Below, in pieces: positions 19,065-26,402 of a stretch of 64,000 nt of DNA (within the stretch, counting starts at the first letter, position 1; every line of letters begins with the position of its first letter). The DNA comes from Paenibacillus thermotolerans. GTDB taxonomy: Bacteria; Bacillota; Bacilli; Paenibacillales; YIM-B00363. The notes beneath the pieces are model-generated. The model worked only from the letters and a program-made list of their open reading frames with translations. It ran no database searches and was not told the DNA's origin. A program made the position numbers and the translations under genes. Location: NCBI RefSeq assembly GCF_028745515.1, contig NZ_JAQZSG010000010.1:101127-165126 (forward strand). The letters run 5' to 3'.

Positions 19065-19988
19065 ATGGTTGTGTATGTGGACATCGTTTTCCTAACGAAT
19101 TTCGTTCTCGATTTCGCACTGCTTCTCGCGACGGCGCGCATACGGAAAATACGCCCGTCGGCATGGCGCCTAATCCTCGCATCCATGATCGGCGCTTCTT
19201 ATGTGCTGATGATGTTCGTACCTGAGCTGGCCATTTTTTACACGTTTGTTGTTAAATGTTTATTTTCCGCCGCCATGATTATGACGGCTTTCGGTTACAA
19301 AACTTTGGGCAGATTTGCAGGCACGCTGGCGGCTTTCTACGGAGTGAATTTCGCCGCGGCGGGAACCGTGTTCGCCGTTCATTACATGGCGCGTTCGTCA
19401 AGCGAAGTCGTTAACGGAATCGTATTCTCGCAGACGGGCGGTGCGATGCGGGGAACGGGCATGAGCCTTTGGTACATCTTGGTGATGGCGGGACTCGGGA
19501 TTTGGTTGTTCCGGGTCGTCCATTCCGGAGCGAAGCGGAAAGAGACGAAGGCTCAGTTTTTGACGGAGGTGGAAGTGCGGATCGAAGGGACGACGATCAA
19601 CTGCCAAGGCTTGATCGATACCGGCAATCATCTGTACGATCCGCTCACCCGCACGCCCGTCATGGTCATGGAAGCATCGCTTTGGAGCCCGCACGTGCCG
19701 CAGCAATGGCTTGACGCCATTCGCAGCGGAGAGGCCGATTCGATTGTAGGGCGAATGGGCGGAGAGTCGGAGGAAGCGTTTCCGTGGCCCGAAAGAATAC
19801 GGCTCGTGCCTTATCGAGGGATTAACGGCCGTACGAAATTTATGCTTGCGATGAAGCCGGACGAGGTTGCAATTATGCAGGACGGAAGGCGCATAGCCGT
19901 CGATAAGGTGCTGATCGGCTTAGACGGCGGACAGTTAAGCTCCGAGGGAGCGTATCGGGCCATCGTGCATCCGGCGTTGGTGAGTTGA
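19065..19988 (+). CDS. spoIIGA: SpoIIGA, membrane-bound aspartic protease that processes pro-sigma-E
   Basis: 307 residues. The N-terminal half has about five membrane helices; the C-terminal cytosolic half carries the retroviral-type aspartic protease motif [11 protein letters not shown] (catalytic Asp within DTG) and [11 protein letters not shown]. After activation by forespore SpoIIR it cleaves the pro-sequence of sigma-E in the mother cell. ATG 19065 follows GGAGGCGGG. The gene lies directly before sigE in one transcript. Confidence 0.95.
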   Translation: MVVYVDIVFLTNFVLDFALLLATARIRKIRPSAWRLILASMIGASYVLMMFVPELAIFYTFVVKCLFSAAMIMTAFGYKTLGRFAGTLAAFYGVNFAAAGTVFAVHYMARSSSEVVNGIVFSQTGGAMRGTGMSLWYILVMAGLGIWLFRVVHSGAKRKETKAQFLTEVEVRIEGTTINCQGLIDTGNHLYDPLTRTPVMVMEASLWSPHVPQQWLDAIRSGEADSIVGRMGGESEEAFPWPERIRLVPYRGINGRTKFMLAMKPDEVAIMQDGRRIAVDKVLIGLDGGQLSSEGAYRAIVHPALVS

Positions 19989-20064
19989 GCTTATTATGGA
20001 TTTCGCCATCATCTCACCGTGCCGCACGAATACGGTTCACAACATTCTGAGGGGGAACATCCTT

Positions 20065-20787
20065 ATGCTGCTGAAATGGAAGCTCATGATGACGTTATGG
20101 TATTACCGCTTATTGTTCGTGCTTCGCTTAAAGAGCGAGGAGATTTATTACATAGGCGGCAGTGAAGCGCTTCCTCCTCCCCTGACTAGAGAAGAAGAGG
20201 AGTATTTGCTGGGCAAGCTGACGACCGGCGACGCCGCGATTCGCGCCATGCTGATCGAGCGGAATTTGCGGCTTGTCGTATACATAGCGCGCAAGTTCGA
20301 AAATACGGGCATCAATATCGAGGACTTGGTGTCCATCGGAACGATCGGCTTGATCAAGGCTGTCAACACGTTCGATCCGGACAAAAAGATCAAGCTTGCC
20401 ACCTACGCATCGCGCTGCATCGAGAACGAAATCCTTATGTATTTGCGCCGGAACAGCAAGCTGCGCACGGAGGTTTCGTTCGACGAGCCGCTGAACATCG
20501 ATTGGGACGGCAACGAGCTGCTGCTGTCCGACGTGCTCGGGACGGAGAACGATACGATCTACCGCAACATCGAAGAGCAGGTTGACCGTAAGCTGCTGCA
20601 GAAGGCGCTCGACAAGCTCACCGAACGCGAGCGGATCATTATGGAGCTTCGATTCGGCCTGCAGGACGGAGAGGAGAAGACGCAGAAGGACGTGGCCGAT
20701 ATGCTCGGCATTTCGCAGTCGTATATTTCGCGTCTGGAGAAGCGGATTATTAAGCGGCTCCGCAAAGAATTCAATAAGATGGTGTAA
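20065..20787 (+). CDS. sigE: RNA polymerase sporulation sigma factor SigE (pro-form)
   Basis: 240 residues from ATG 20065 behind GAGGGGG; a start at 19996 would add a tail not seen in the family. The first mother-cell sigma factor. A hydrophobic, basic pro-sequence of about 27 residues ends near [17 protein letters not shown], the SpoIIGA cleavage region. Region 2 ([34 protein letters not shown]), region 3 and the region 4 helix-turn-helix ([20 protein letters not shown]) are all intact. Confidence 0.97.
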   Translation: MLLKWKLMMTLWYYRLLFVLRLKSEEIYYIGGSEALPPPLTREEEEYLLGKLTTGDAAIRAMLIERNLRLVVYIARKFENTGINIEDLVSIGTIGLIKAVNTFDPDKKIKLATYASRCIENEILMYLRRNSKLRTEVSFDEPLNIDWDGNELLLSDVLGTENDTIYRNIEEQVDRKLLQKALDKLTERERIIMELRFGLQDGEEKTQKDVADMLGISQSYISRLEKRIIKRLRKEFNKMV

Positions 20788-20824
20788 CGGCTTGACAATT
20801 TCGTTGCGTTTGTTCAAGAATATT

Positions 20825-20870
20825 CTCCCATCCCTCGGAGATACTGACAGCTAACGTCTCTCCTTGGGAG
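20825..20870 (+). promoter_or_regulatory. Leader hairpin over the sigG ribosome-binding site
   Basis: CTCCCA (20825-20830) pairs with TGGGAG (20865-20870), and nested inside GGAGA (20837-20841) pairs with TCTCC (20859-20863). The 3' arm contains most of the GGGAGG ribosome site of sigG. A leader hairpin that lowers translation of sigG from read-through sigE transcripts is known in B. subtilis. There is no terminator between sigE and sigG. A forespore promoter with -35 near GAATA (20818) is possible, but its -10 is unclear. Confidence 0.55.
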
Positions 20871-20882
20871 GTATTTGCAACA

Positions 20883-21665
20883 ATGACTCGCAACAAAGTT
20901 GAGATTTGCGGTGTGGATACTTCAAAGCTGCCGGTGCTTACCAACGCCGAAATGCGCGAGCTGTTCGTCGCGCTGCAGCAGCATAACGAGCGAACCGCGA
21001 GAGAGAAACTCGTCAACGGCAACCTGAGACTCGTGCTCAGCGTCATTCAACGCTTCAATAACCGCGGGGAGTTTGTCGACGATTTGTTTCAAGTCGGGTG
21101 TATCGGGCTGATGAAGGCCATCGATAATTTCGATCTTAGCCAGAACGTGAAGTTTTCGACGTATGCGGTGCCGATGATCATCGGGGAAATCAGACGGTAT
21201 TTAAGGGACAACAACCCGATCCGAGTGTCGCGGTCGCTGCGGGATATCGCCTACAAGGCGCTGCAGGTTCGGGATTCCCTCACGAACAAAAACTCCCGTG
21301 AGCCGACCATTCTCGAAATTTCGCAGGAGCTGAACGTACCGAAGGAGGATGTCGTATTCGCGCTGGATGCGATTCAGGATCCGGTGTCGCTCTTCGAGCC
21401 GATCTATCAGGATGGCGGCGATCCGATCTACGTGATGGATCAAATCAGCGACGATAAGAGCAAGGACGTATCGTGGATCGAAGAAATTGCGCTCCGCGAA
21501 GCGATGCGCAAACTGAACGACCGCGAAAAAATGATTTTGTCCATGAGATTTTTTGAAGGCAAGACGCAGATGGAGGTTGCGGAGGAAATCGGCATCTCGC
21601 AAGCGCAAGTGTCCAGGCTGGAAAAGTCCGCGATCAATCAAATGCAAAAGCATGTGAAGACGTAA
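20883..21665 (+). CDS. sigG: RNA polymerase sporulation sigma factor SigG
   Basis: 260 residues. The late forespore sigma factor. The N-terminus TRNKVEICGVDTSKLPVL is highly typical, including the region that sets SpoIIAB/CsfB interactions. Region 2 (GNLRLVLSVIQRF, FDLSQNVKFSTYAVPMI), region 3 and region 4 (EVAEEIGISQAQVSRLEK) are complete. It sits 95 bases after sigE, as in B. subtilis, and is followed by a strong terminator. Confidence 0.97.
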   Translation: MTRNKVEICGVDTSKLPVLTNAEMRELFVALQQHNERTAREKLVNGNLRLVLSVIQRFNNRGEFVDDLFQVGCIGLMKAIDNFDLSQNVKFSTYAVPMIIGEIRRYLRDNNPIRVSRSLRDIAYKALQVRDSLTNKNSREPTILEISQELNVPKEDVVFALDAIQDPVSLFEPIYQDGGDPIYVMDQISDDKSKDVSWIEEIALREAMRKLNDREKMILSMRFFEGKTQMEVAEEIGISQAQVSRLEKSAINQMQKHVKT

Positions 21666-21678
21666 AGCTTGATATTCG

Positions 21679-21725
21679 CGCCCGCATCAGACGGTTTGTC
21701 ATCCGTCCCATGCGGGCTTTTTTTG
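21679..21725 (+). terminator. Rho-independent terminator after sigG
   Basis: GCCCGCAT-N-GACGG pairs with CCGTC-N-ATGCGGGC and is followed by eight Ts. It ends the spoIIG-sigG transcript. Confidence 0.9.
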
Positions 21726-21830
21726 TGCTTTGTCCGACTTGGGGGACACTTTTTGGGCGAAGGAAGCATATAGTGGTAAGGTAAATAGGCGGACTTAAGC
21801 GCCAAACCTAATGACCCGTGGTGAGGCCCT

Positions 21831-22214
21831 ATGAAAATTTCCGATTTTCAAACGAAGGATGTCATTAATATTGTGGACGGCAGGAAGCTGGGGCAAATCA
21901 GCGATTTGGAGCTGGATTTGCGGGGCGGGAAGATCGAATCGATCGTCGTTCCGAACGCGGGCAAGTTTTTCGGCTTTTTCGGCGGAGGCGCCGATATGGT
22001 CATCCCTTGGCGCAACATCGTAAAAATCGGTACCGACGTGGTGCTTGTGAAGATGGACGATCCCAGAGGCTATAGAACGATAGAAGACGACTCGGAAAAA
22101 GAAGTAAGGAGCTACAGGGACCGCGAGCGCGATCGGGAGCGCGAGCGTGAACGAGAGCGGGAGAGGGATCGGGAGAGAGACAAATATGACAGGGAGCGCG
22201 ACGGCTACCGCTGA
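21831..22214 (+). CDS. ylmC: YlmC/YmxH family PRC-barrel protein with a charged repeat tail
   Basis: 127 residues. The first 80 or so form one PRC-barrel-like domain (KISDFQTKDVINI, GRKLGQISDLELDL, VIPWRNIVKIGTDVVLV) found in sporulation-linked YlmC/YmxH proteins; molecular role unknown. The remaining part, from about residue 86, is almost only Arg, Glu and Asp in RDRERERE-type repeats, which the B. subtilis protein (about 81 residues) lacks. ATG 21831 follows GGTGAGG. A sigma-E-like CATATAGT sits at 21767-21774, but no clear -35 accompanies it. Confidence 0.8.
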   Translation: MKISDFQTKDVINIVDGRKLGQISDLELDLRGGKIESIVVPNAGKFFGFFGGGADMVIPWRNIVKIGTDVVLVKMDDPRGYRTIEDDSEKEVRSYRDRERDRERERERERERDRERDKYDRERDGYR

Positions 22215-22336
22215 CGGCGCGAAGGTCAATGCCTGAAAGCAAATTCTCGGTATATGAAAAGGGCGTCCCGCTTACAATGCTCTTTTCGTATGCCGTTTCT
22301 TTTTGTGATACACTTGAGGTCTCGGAGGGGATGACC

Positions 22337-23197
22337 ATGGGGTTCGCGAATGAAAAGCATGAGCCTTTCGCAGGGAAGCAGGATGAGCCTTCCTTACTTA
22401 CGATAGCCGATTGGCAGGAACGCTTTCCGTGGCTGAGCGCCGGATTTTCGACGCGCTTCGGCGGAGTAGGCGGCGGGGCTTGGGATAGCCTCAATTGCGC
22501 GCTGCATGTCGGCGACAATCCGGAAGATGTCATTGCGAACCGTAAGCTGCTCGCGCAGCGCGCAAGCTTTTCCTTCGACGCTTGGACTTGCGCAGAGCAA
22601 GTGCACGGCAGCGACGTGCTGGCCGTTACGCGGGAGCTCCGCGGAGCGGGCCGGGAGAGTCGGGAAGAAGCGATTGCAAGCAAGGACGGGCTTATCACGA
22701 ACGAGCCGGGCGTCATGCTTGCGGCATTCTACGCCGACTGCGTCCCGCTCTGGTTTGTCGATCCGGACCATCGCGCCGTAGGCGTCGCTCACGCGGGCTG
22801 GCGGGGCACCGCAGCCGATGTGGCGGGGAAAACGGTGGAGGCGATGCGCCTCGCGTACGGCTCCGACCCGGCACGGATGCTGGCGGCGATCGGTCCTTCG
22901 ATTCAAGCTTGCTGCTACGAGGTCGACGATGCCGTGATTTGCCGAGTGAAGGAAGCGGGCGGAGAAGAAGGCGAACATTTCGTATCCTCGAGAGCTCCGG
23001 GGCGTTACATGCTGGACTTGTCGAAATTGAACGCAAAATTGTTAGCAAAAGCAGGAATTTTGCCGAAACATATCGAAATAACAGGGTACTGCACGAGCTG
23101 CCGCACCGATCTGTTTTTTTCTCACCGCAAGGAATGCGGCAAAACAGGAAGAATGACGGCTTGGATTGGGATTGTAAGCGAGGTGACAGCAGGATGA
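22337..23197 (+). CDS. pgeF: Peptidoglycan editing factor PgeF (YlmD, DUF152 multicopper-oxidase-like fold)
   Basis: 286 residues from ATG 22337, which lies eight bases after GGAGG; longer in-frame starts from 22229 have no ribosome site. PgeF proteins hydrolyse misincorporated L-Ser muropeptide precursors; some members also act as purine nucleoside phosphorylases/laccase-like enzymes. The zinc/copper site is visible as His in EQVHGSD, Cys in YADCVPL and His in HAGWRGT, plus AIGPSIQACCYEV. Its stop overlaps the start of yggS (ATGA), so the two are translationally coupled. Confidence 0.9.
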   Translation: MGFANEKHEPFAGKQDEPSLLTIADWQERFPWLSAGFSTRFGGVGGGAWDSLNCALHVGDNPEDVIANRKLLAQRASFSFDAWTCAEQVHGSDVLAVTRELRGAGRESREEAIASKDGLITNEPGVMLAAFYADCVPLWFVDPDHRAVGVAHAGWRGTAADVAGKTVEAMRLAYGSDPARMLAAIGPSIQACCYEVDDAVICRVKEAGGEEGEHFVSSRAPGRYMLDLSKLNAKLLAKAGILPKHIEITGYCTSCRTDLFFSHRKECGKTGRMTAWIGIVSEVTAG

Positions 23198-23892
23198 GCG
23201 AGGCTTTACAGGCAAGGATCGCCGAGGTGCGCCGGCGGGTCGAGGACGCCTGCCGCCGAAGCGGACGAGCCCCCGATAGCGTGAATATAATCGCCGTGAC
23301 GAAATACGTTTCGCTCGAACGCACGAAGGAGGCGGTGGACTCCGGCCTGATTCACGTCGGCGAAAACCGTTGGCAGGATGCCAAAGACAAGTGGGAAGCG
23401 ATCGGCGCGCAAGGTCAAGGCGTTTGGCACTTTATCGGACATTTGCAGACAAACAAAGTGAAGGACGTTGTCGGAAAGTTTCAATACTTTCACTCTTTGG
23501 ACCGTCTGTCGCTTGCGGCGGAGCTGCAGAAGAAAGCGGCCCGGCTCGATTTGATCGTGCCGTGCTTCGTGCAAGTGAATGTTTCGGGGGAAGATACCAA
23601 ATACGGTTTGCCGCCCGCCGAACTGCAGTCGTTCTTACGAGAGCTGAACCAGCTGCCAAATATAGAAGTCATCGGACTGATGACGATGGCTCCGCACGAA
23701 GAGGACCCCGAGTTAACGCGCCCGGTGTTCCGCGAATTGCGGAGGCTGCGCGACGCGGCCAACGCAGCGTCCGTTTACCGGCGCGCAGTGCCCCATCTGT
23801 CCATGGGTATGTCTAACGATTTTGAAATAGCAATCGAGGAAGGGGCGACATGGATTCGTTTAGGGTCCGTGCTAGTGGGTAAAGATGAGTAA
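23194..23892 (+). CDS. ylmE: YggS/YlmE family pyridoxal phosphate homeostasis protein
   Basis: 232 residues. A small single-domain alanine-racemase-fold protein that binds pyridoxal 5'-phosphate and buffers the cofactor pool. The PLP lysine lies in IIAVTKYVSLE, with GENRWQDAKDKW, WHFIGHLQTNK and HLSMGMSNDFEIAIEEGATWIR motifs. The start ATG overlaps the pgeF stop. This gene between pgeF and sepF is the normal Firmicute order. Confidence 0.95.
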   Translation: MSEALQARIAEVRRRVEDACRRSGRAPDSVNIIAVTKYVSLERTKEAVDSGLIHVGENRWQDAKDKWEAIGAQGQGVWHFIGHLQTNKVKDVVGKFQYFHSLDRLSLAAELQKKAARLDLIVPCFVQVNVSGEDTKYGLPPAELQSFLRELNQLPNIEVIGLMTMAPHEEDPELTRPVFRELRRLRDAANAASVYRRAVPHLSMGMSNDFEIAIEEGATWIRLGSVLVGKDE

Positions 23893-23914
23893 AGAGTTTA
23901 AGGAGGATAAGGAC

Positions 23915-24340
23915 ATGGGAGTTATGAACAAATTTATGAATTTTTTCGGTTTGCAGGAAGAAGAAGAATTGAACGAACGGGAGCAGGCGTATGATGTTAA
24001 CGAGGAGCCTGAAACCAATCCGAACGAAGTCCGTAAAATAAAGAATAACGTCGTCAGCTTGCATTCTTCGCAAAAATCGTCCAAGCTCGTTCTCTGCGAG
24101 CCCCGCAATTACGAAGAGACGCAGAACATCGCCGATCACTTGCGCGTCCGCAAGGCGGTGCTCGTTAATTTGCAGCGCGTACGCCCGGAGCAGGCGATGA
24201 GAATCGTCGATTTTTTAAGCGGAACCGTATATGCGCTCAACGGATCCATCTCGAAGGTGGGGCCGAACATTTTCGTATGCACGCCGGATTCCGTAGAAAT
24301 CCAAGGAACGATTTCCGATATGATGAGCGACAACACTTAA
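23915..24340 (+). CDS. sepF: Cell division protein SepF
   Basis: 141 residues from ATG 23915, nine bases after AAGGAGG; an ATG at 23885 overlaps yggS and lacks a site. SepF binds FtsZ and the membrane and can stand in for FtsA. The N-terminal amphipathic helix MGVMNKFMNFFGL is followed by an acidic linker and the SepF core (PRNYEETQNIADHLRVRKAVLVNLQ, RIVDFLSGTVYALNGSISKVG). Confidence 0.95.
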   Translation: MGVMNKFMNFFGLQEEEELNEREQAYDVNEEPETNPNEVRKIKNNVVSLHSSQKSSKLVLCEPRNYEETQNIADHLRVRKAVLVNLQRVRPEQAMRIVDFLSGTVYALNGSISKVGPNIFVCTPDSVEIQGTISDMMSDNT

Positions 24341-24365
24341 TTTTTACTAAAGAGGTGGTTCCGCG

Positions 24366-24638
24366 TTGCTTCAGTTGATTTCATTGATAGACTATTTGTT
24401 CACGATTTATAACTATATGATTATTGCGTATATTTTGCTCTCCTGGGTGCCGAACGCCCGCGAAAGCTTTATCGGGAACCTGCTCGGCAAGCTGGTAGAG
24501 CCGTATTTGACGCCGTTTCGCCGATTTATCCCGCCGATCGGCGGCATGATCGACGTTTCTCCGATCGTGGCGCTGTTTGCGCTGCACTTCGTTAGGCTCG
24601 GGGTATTCGCGGTCATCGGCTGGATTGTCGGAGCGTAA
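24366..24638 (+). CDS. ylmG: YggT/YlmG family membrane protein
   Basis: 90 residues, TTG start behind AAAGAGGTGG. Two membrane helices with the YggT motif LLSWVPNA near residue 25 and a conserved PFRRFIPPIGGMIDVSPIVAL segment. The family is linked with cell-envelope organisation and division. Its stop overlaps the ATG of ylmH (TAATG). Confidence 0.9.
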   Translation: MLQLISLIDYLFTIYNYMIIAYILLSWVPNARESFIGNLLGKLVEPYLTPFRRFIPPIGGMIDVSPIVALFALHFVRLGVFAVIGWIVGA

Positions 24639-25420
24639 TGAAACAGCCGATATACGAGCATTTTCATCCGGACGAAAAGCCGCTCGTCGACAAAGCGGCC
24701 GAGTGGGTACTAGACGCGGGCAAATACCACCAAATCAGAAGAACCGATTTTTTGGATCCCCGGCAGGCGTTCATCCTCACTGCGCTTGCCAACCGGGACG
24801 ATTACGTCAGGCTTAGACTTGACGGCGGCTGGGAAGGCGCCGAACGGGTAAGAGCCGTCATCACGCCGGAATATGCCGATCCGCAGGTTGAGCCGATCGG
24901 AATCGGGGTGCTTGAGCTTCGCAGCGACGATCCGAAGGTCGCGGATTTGGAGCACGGCGATTATTTGGGCGCGATTCTCGGGCTAGGCGTCAAACGGGAC
25001 AAGATCGGCGATATTCACGTTCACGACTGGGGCTGCCATATCCTCATTGCGGAGGAGATGGCGTCTTTTTTCTCATTACATATGAATCAGGCGGGGCGCA
25101 TTCGCGTCTCCGCGGACATCGTCCCGCTAGAGCGGCTGCAGACTGCGGCGCAGCAGATGGAGGAGATGTTCTGCACCGTTGCCTCCATGCGGCTTGACGG
25201 CATCGTAAGCGAAGCGACCCGGCTTTCCCGCGCGAAGGTGATAGCTCCGATTCAGAACGGACGGTGCAAGGTAAACTGGAAGGTGGAGGAGAATCCTTCC
25301 GCGCAGCTGAAGGAAGGGGACGTCATTTCCGTTCAAGGCTTCGGAAGATTTAAGCTGCTTGCTGTCGAAGGCTTGTCGAAGAAAGGTCGCATTCGTCTAA
25401 AAATAGGGAAATTTGCTTGA
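24638..25420 (+). CDS. ylmH: YlmH, S4-domain RNA-binding protein (RqcP2-like)
   Basis: 260 residues. An N-terminal YlmH-specific domain (RRTDFLDPRQAFILTALA) is followed by a central region with HDWGCHILI and a C-terminal S4 RNA-binding domain (SRAKVIAPIQNGRCKVNWK, GDVISVQGFGRFKL). In B. subtilis YlmH binds ribosomes with obstructed nascent chains and can take the place of RqcP in C-terminal tailing. It overlaps ylmG by one base. Confidence 0.92.
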   Translation: MKQPIYEHFHPDEKPLVDKAAEWVLDAGKYHQIRRTDFLDPRQAFILTALANRDDYVRLRLDGGWEGAERVRAVITPEYADPQVEPIGIGVLELRSDDPKVADLEHGDYLGAILGLGVKRDKIGDIHVHDWGCHILIAEEMASFFSLHMNQAGRIRVSADIVPLERLQTAAQQMEEMFCTVASMRLDGIVSEATRLSRAKVIAPIQNGRCKVNWKVEENPSAQLKEGDVISVQGFGRFKLLAVEGLSKKGRIRLKIGKFA

Positions 25421-25513
25421 GACATTAGCAGGAAATCGGGCGGAACATGTCGAACTAGTTGTGCTAGCTAAGTTTATTCCTTTCGCTTTGGAAAGTATTC
25501 AGGAGGTGCACCT

Positions 25514-26023
25514 ATGCCGTTAACGCCGCTCGATATTCATAACAAGGAATTCAGCAGACGACTTCGCGGTTACGACGAGGATGAGGTCAACGAATTTTTA
25601 GACCAGATCATTAAAGATTACGAGGCGCTCATTCGCGAAAATAAAGAGCTTCATTCCCAAGTTCAGTCGTTGTCCGAAAAGCTCGGACATTTCGCCAACA
25701 TTGAGGAGACGCTCTCGAAGACGATCATCGTCGCCCAAGAGGCGGCCGACGAAGTGAAGTCGAACGCGAAGAAGGAAGCGCAGTTGATCATTAAGGAAGC
25801 GGAGAAGAACGCCGACCGCATCATCAACGAGTCGCTCGTGAAGTCCCGGAAGGTTGCGCTCGAGACCGAGGAGCTGAAGAAACAAGCTTCCATCTACCGC
25901 ACAAGATTTAAGACGCTCATTGAAGCGCAGCTTGAGATGCTGAACCAAGACAGCTGGGATACGCTGGAGTCTTCTCCGGGACCTGCCCTTAGAGAAGTAA
26001 ACGGGCTCGGCTTTCGGGAATAA
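25514..26023 (+). CDS. divIVA: Cell pole and septum protein DivIVA
   Basis: 169 residues, ATG behind CAGGAGGTGC. The conserved N-terminal membrane-binding part reads LTPLDIHNKEFSRRLRGYDEDEVNEFLD, with a basic crossed-loop element around RRLRGY. The rest is coiled coil that forms tetramers on negatively curved membrane. It recruits MinJ/MinD-type and chromosome-anchoring partners. The last 25 residues are non-coiled and less conserved. Confidence 0.95.
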   Translation: MPLTPLDIHNKEFSRRLRGYDEDEVNEFLDQIIKDYEALIRENKELHSQVQSLSEKLGHFANIEETLSKTIIVAQEAADEVKSNAKKEAQLIIKEAEKNADRIINESLVKSRKVALETEELKKQASIYRTRFKTLIEAQLEMLNQDSWDTLESSPGPALREVNGLGFRE

Positions 26024-26027
26024 TCCG

Positions 26028-26056
26028 TTGCTTTTCCCGTAACGTTCTGATAACAT
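26028..26056 (+). promoter_or_regulatory. Likely sigma-A promoter for the ileS leader
   Basis: TTGCTT and TAACAT are separated by 17 bases, right after divIVA. The match is only moderate (3/6 and 4/6), but the site lies where transcription of the T-box leader must begin. Confidence 0.4.
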
Positions 26057-26360
26057 AGTTATCAAATTTTTTTGTACGCCTGAAAGCGTTGAATGGAACG
26101 AGTACGCCGTACGTCGATCGCACAGAGAGCCGGGGAAAGGTGAGAGCCCGGTGCGCATCCAGCGGCCGAAAATCATCCATGAGCGCTCGCCCGAACGGCA
26201 TATGCCCATTAGCGCGAGCCGGTTCATCCCGTTACCGATGTCTGAGTGATTCGCTTTTAACGCGGCTGCCTCCAGCAGGCACCTCGCTTTTTACAGCGGA
26301 TCAGAAGGGTGGTACCACGAAACCGAAACTTTTCGTCCCTTGGGCGGAAAGTTTTTTTGC
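26057..26360 (+). promoter_or_regulatory. T-box riboswitch (isoleucine) controlling ileS
   Basis: The conserved T-box AAGGGTGGTACCACG is at 26306-26319. Upstream are stem I elements with GAGTA and GGTGAGAGCCCGG, and two in-register ATC triplets (26172-26177) in GAAAATCATCC, either of which could be the isoleucine specifier. Downstream, AAACTTTTCGTCC pairs with GGGCGGAAAGTTT and ends in seven Ts (about 26325-26358), the terminator that competes with the antiterminator. Uncharged tRNA-Ile binding should permit read-through into ileS. The exact specifier needs a structural model. Confidence 0.9.
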
Positions 26361-26402
26361 GTTTACAGGCATTAAGAAGAAACAATATAAGGAGTGGGAA
26401 AA

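Noticed and set aside
22229..22336. A 36-residue N-terminal extension of pgeF
   Set aside because: The family starts near the GGAGG-linked ATG at 22337; the extension has no ribosome site.
25448..25454. TGTCGAA, a Spo0A core, before divIVA
   Set aside because: A seven-base match alone is expected by chance in 64 kb, and no second box or fitting promoter is near.
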